This document shows, piece by piece, positions 46,992-48,843 of a DNA stretch of 48,843 nucleotides. Origin of the DNA: Rhodanobacteraceae bacterium (GTDB lineage Bacteria; Acidobacteriota; Terriglobia; Terriglobales; Acidobacteriaceae); assembly GCA_025350865.1 (NCBI GenBank), contig JANXWZ010000193.1, positions 1 to 48,843 of the forward strand. Direction: 5' to 3'. The notes beneath the pieces are model-generated. The model searched no databases and was not told where the DNA came from. It saw only the letters and a list, made by a program, of their open reading frames with translations. Made by a program: the position numbers and the translations under genes. Numbering within the stretch: position 1 is the first letter of the stretch; each line of letters starts with the position of its first letter.

Positions 46992-48704
46992 ATGTCAGAT
47001 CAAATCAATCCGAAGAAATACAGCATCCCCCTCACCGAAGGCCCGAACCGCGCCGCAGCCCGCTCGTACCTGCGCGGCGTCGGCTTCACCAAGGAAGACC
47101 TGCACAAGCCCATCATCGGCGTGGCCAACACCTGGACCGAGATCGGCCCGTGCAACTTCCATCTACGCGACGTCGCCGCTGCCGTGAAGCAGGGCATCCG
47201 CGACGCCGGCGGCACCCCCATGGAGTTCAACACCGTCACCATCTCGGACGGCATCACCATGGGCACCGAGGGCATGAAGGCCAGCCTGATCTCCCGCGAA
47301 GTCATCGCCGATTCCATCGAACTCGTCGCGCGCGGCAACCTCTTCGACGGCATCGTCTGCATCGCAGGCTGCGACAAAAACATGCCCGGCACCATCATGG
47401 GAATGGCGCGGCTCGATATCCCGGGCATCATGATCTACGGCGGCAGCATCGCGCCCGGCCAACTGAAGCAGCCCGACGGCAGCAGCAAGGACATCACCAT
47501 CCTCAACGTCTTCGAGGGAATGGGTTCGTTCGCCGCCGGCAAGATCAACGCCGACCAGCTTGAAGAGCTCGAAGCTGCAGCCTGCCCCGGTCCCGGCGCC
47601 TGCGGAGGCCAGTTCACGGCCAACACGATGGCGATGGCCGGCGAGTTCCTCGGCATCTCGCCCTTCAACCTTACCGGCGTGCCCGCAATGGATCCGCTCA
47701 AGGCGCAGGCAAGCCGCGAGGCCGGCCGCATGATCATGGACCTGTGCAGGAACGATATGCGCCCCAGCAAGATCCTCACCAGGCAGGCCATCGAGAACGC
47801 CATCACCGCCGTCTGCGCCTCGGGTGGCAGCACCAACGCCGTGCTGCACCTCGTCGCCATCGCCAACGAACTCGGCATCACGTTAAACCCCGGTGGCAAT
47901 GAGATGGACATCTTCGACCAGGTCAGTGAGCGCACGCCCTTCATCTGCGACCTCTCGCCCGGCGGCAAGTATGTCGCCAGCGACTATCAGGCCGCAGGCG
48001 GCTCACGCGTCCTCGCACAGCGCCTTATCGAGAAGGGTCTGCTGCACGCAGACTGCCCCACGGTCTCCGGCAAGACGCTCGCCGAAGAAGCCGCACTCGC
48101 CGCCGAGACACCCAACCAGCCCGTCATCCGCCAGTGGGGTAACGCGTTGAAGCCGACCGGCGGCCTCGTCATCATGAAGGGCAACCTCGCCCCCGAAGGC
48201 GCAGTCATCAAGGTCGCCGGGCACGAGCGCATCCATCACACCGGCACCGCCCGCGTCTTCGACACAGAGGACGCCTGCCACGCCGCAGTCGAATCCGGCA
48301 AGATCAATCCCGGCGACGTACTCGTCATTCGCTACGAAGGCCCAAGGGGCGGTCCCGGCATGCGCGAGATGCTCGCCGTCACCGCCGCCGTCAAGGGCAT
48401 TCCCGAGCTGTCCGAAACCGTCGCGCTGCTCACCGACGGCCGCTTCTCCGGAGCAACCCGCGGCCTGATGGCAGGCCACGTCGCTCCAGAAGCCTTCCTC
48501 GGAGGCCCCATCGCCGCCGTCCACGAAGGCGACATCATCACCTTCGACATCCCCAACCGCGAACTGCGCCTCGAAGTCCCAGCCGAAGAGATCGCCCGCC
48601 GTCTCGCAGACTTCAAGGCTCCCGAACCACGCTACAAACGCGGCGTCTTCGCTAAATACGCAGCAACCGTAAGCTCAGCCAGCGAAGGAGCCGTGACAAC
48701 CTAA
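46992..48704 (+). CDS. ilvD: Dihydroxyacid dehydratase
   Basis: A 570-residue iron-sulfur enzyme giving 2-oxoisovalerate and 2-oxo-3-methylvalerate, precursors of valine, leucine and isoleucine. Cluster cysteines lie in GCDKNMPG and [25 protein letters not shown] and [15 protein letters not shown] are conserved. AAGAGGAACGA precedes ATG 46992. As the last operon gene it supplies the substrate of LeuA, making a logical leu/ilv unit. ilvB, ilvN, ilvC and ilvE are not in the window. Confidence 0.97.
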   Translation: MSDQINPKKYSIPLTEGPNRAAARSYLRGVGFTKEDLHKPIIGVANTWTEIGPCNFHLRDVAAAVKQGIRDAGGTPMEFNTVTISDGITMGTEGMKASLISREVIADSIELVARGNLFDGIVCIAGCDKNMPGTIMGMARLDIPGIMIYGGSIAPGQLKQPDGSSKDITILNVFEGMGSFAAGKINADQLEELEAAACPGPGACGGQFTANTMAMAGEFLGISPFNLTGVPAMDPLKAQASREAGRMIMDLCRNDMRPSKILTRQAIENAITAVCASGGSTNAVLHLVAIANELGITLNPGGNEMDIFDQVSERTPFICDLSPGGKYVASDYQAAGGSRVLAQRLIEKGLLHADCPTVSGKTLAEEAALAAETPNQPVIRQWGNALKPTGGLVIMKGNLAPEGAVIKVAGHERIHHTGTARVFDTEDACHAAVESGKINPGDVLVIRYEGPRGGPGMREMLAVTAAVKGIPELSETVALLTDGRFSGATRGLMAGHVAPEAFLGGPIAAVHEGDIITFDIPNRELRLEVPAEEIARRLADFKAPEPRYKRGVFAKYAATVSSASEGAVTT

Positions 48705-48718
48705 CCCGCACCTGCATC

Positions 48719-48843
48719 CAGGGCCAAAGGCCCGTCAACATACCAGCCTAGGCCGAAGGCCTAGGTAACGGGCCAACGAAAACCAGGGCCAAAGGCCTGT
48801 CAACATACCAGCCTAGGCCGAAGGCCTAGGTATCGTGCCGACA
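48719..48843. repeat. Tandem 65-base palindrome-rich repeat after ilvD
   Basis: Two near-identical units start at 48719 and 48784 (65-base period). Each contains GGGCC-AAA-GGCC(C/T) and a perfect CCTAGGCC-GAA-GGCCTAGG hairpin, joined by GTCAACATACCAG. The second runs to the window end, so more copies may follow. Their position right after the operon suits transcription termination or RNA 3'-end protection. Confidence 0.8.

Overview
The window looks like a chromosomal segment of a GC-rich, Gram-negative heterotroph, most likely an acidobacterium of the Terriglobus/Granulicella/Edaphobacter kind. This placement is inference. It rests on the mix of plant-polysaccharide enzymes (pectinesterase, GH1 beta-glucosidase), MqnA of the futalosine menaquinone route, an actinobacterial-type glycogen synthase, TonB and outer-membrane beta-barrel proteins, and short palindromic elements scattered between and inside genes. 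No rRNA, tRNA, integrase, CRISPR array or complete insertion sequence was found. Nearly all genes are chromosomal housekeeping or metabolic genes.

Layout. 1-2516: 3' part of an HlyD/ABC-2 exporter operon. 2517-3396: a more AT-rich patch holding a HEPN-family gene broken by one in-frame stop. 3397-10141: ftsY, a Uma2-type nuclease gene facing the phospholipid pair plsY-gpsA, then cinA, a TIG/beta-propeller gene, pgpA, yacG and a small GIY-YIG nuclease gene flanked by two inverted copies of a REP-like element. 10276-19975 (minus strand): rimO, a GT-C-like membrane protein, a half-size TauE permease, glycogen synthase, a Tat-exported GH1 enzyme, a DUF3309 peptide, pectinesterase and a membrane-anchored MutS-like ATPase. 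20014-20110: the small SRP RNA. 20233-32378: fabH, two membrane proteins, mqnA, dprA, topA, a conserved unknown, acs, and an OFA-family transporter with its 48-residue partner peptide. 32375-33984: a DUF421 protein and galE. 34389-40067: an envelope cluster with a TonB-like protein, a large exported protein with a ruined M48 zinc motif, three small beta-barrel proteins and an LTXXQ-like periplasmic protein. 40184-48704: a LysR regulator divergent from leuA, leuB, two small membrane/exported genes, leuC, leuD and ilvD, a branched-chain amino acid operon. The last 125 bases are tandem palindromes.

How the parts work together. The leu/ilv operon covers the whole leucine branch plus dihydroxyacid dehydratase. 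Its likely control site is a perfect T-N11-A palindrome between lysR and leuA. FtsY and the SRP RNA both belong to co-translational membrane targeting. PlsY, GpsA, PgpA and FabH cover steps of phospholipid and fatty acid synthesis. DprA, TopA, YacG and CinA are DNA-related or damage-related housekeeping proteins.

The most unusual theme is a family of REP-like hairpins (stem ATCCTTCGC/GCGGAGGAT with a one-sided CTGCTTTT tail). Their stems co-vary between copies. One copy is translated inside leuC, one forms the 3' end of the GIY-YIG gene, and related fragments occupy leu operon spacers. A GIY-YIG nuclease gene bracketed by inverted copies is the best candidate here for an undescribed mobile or domesticated system, but it is only a hypothesis.
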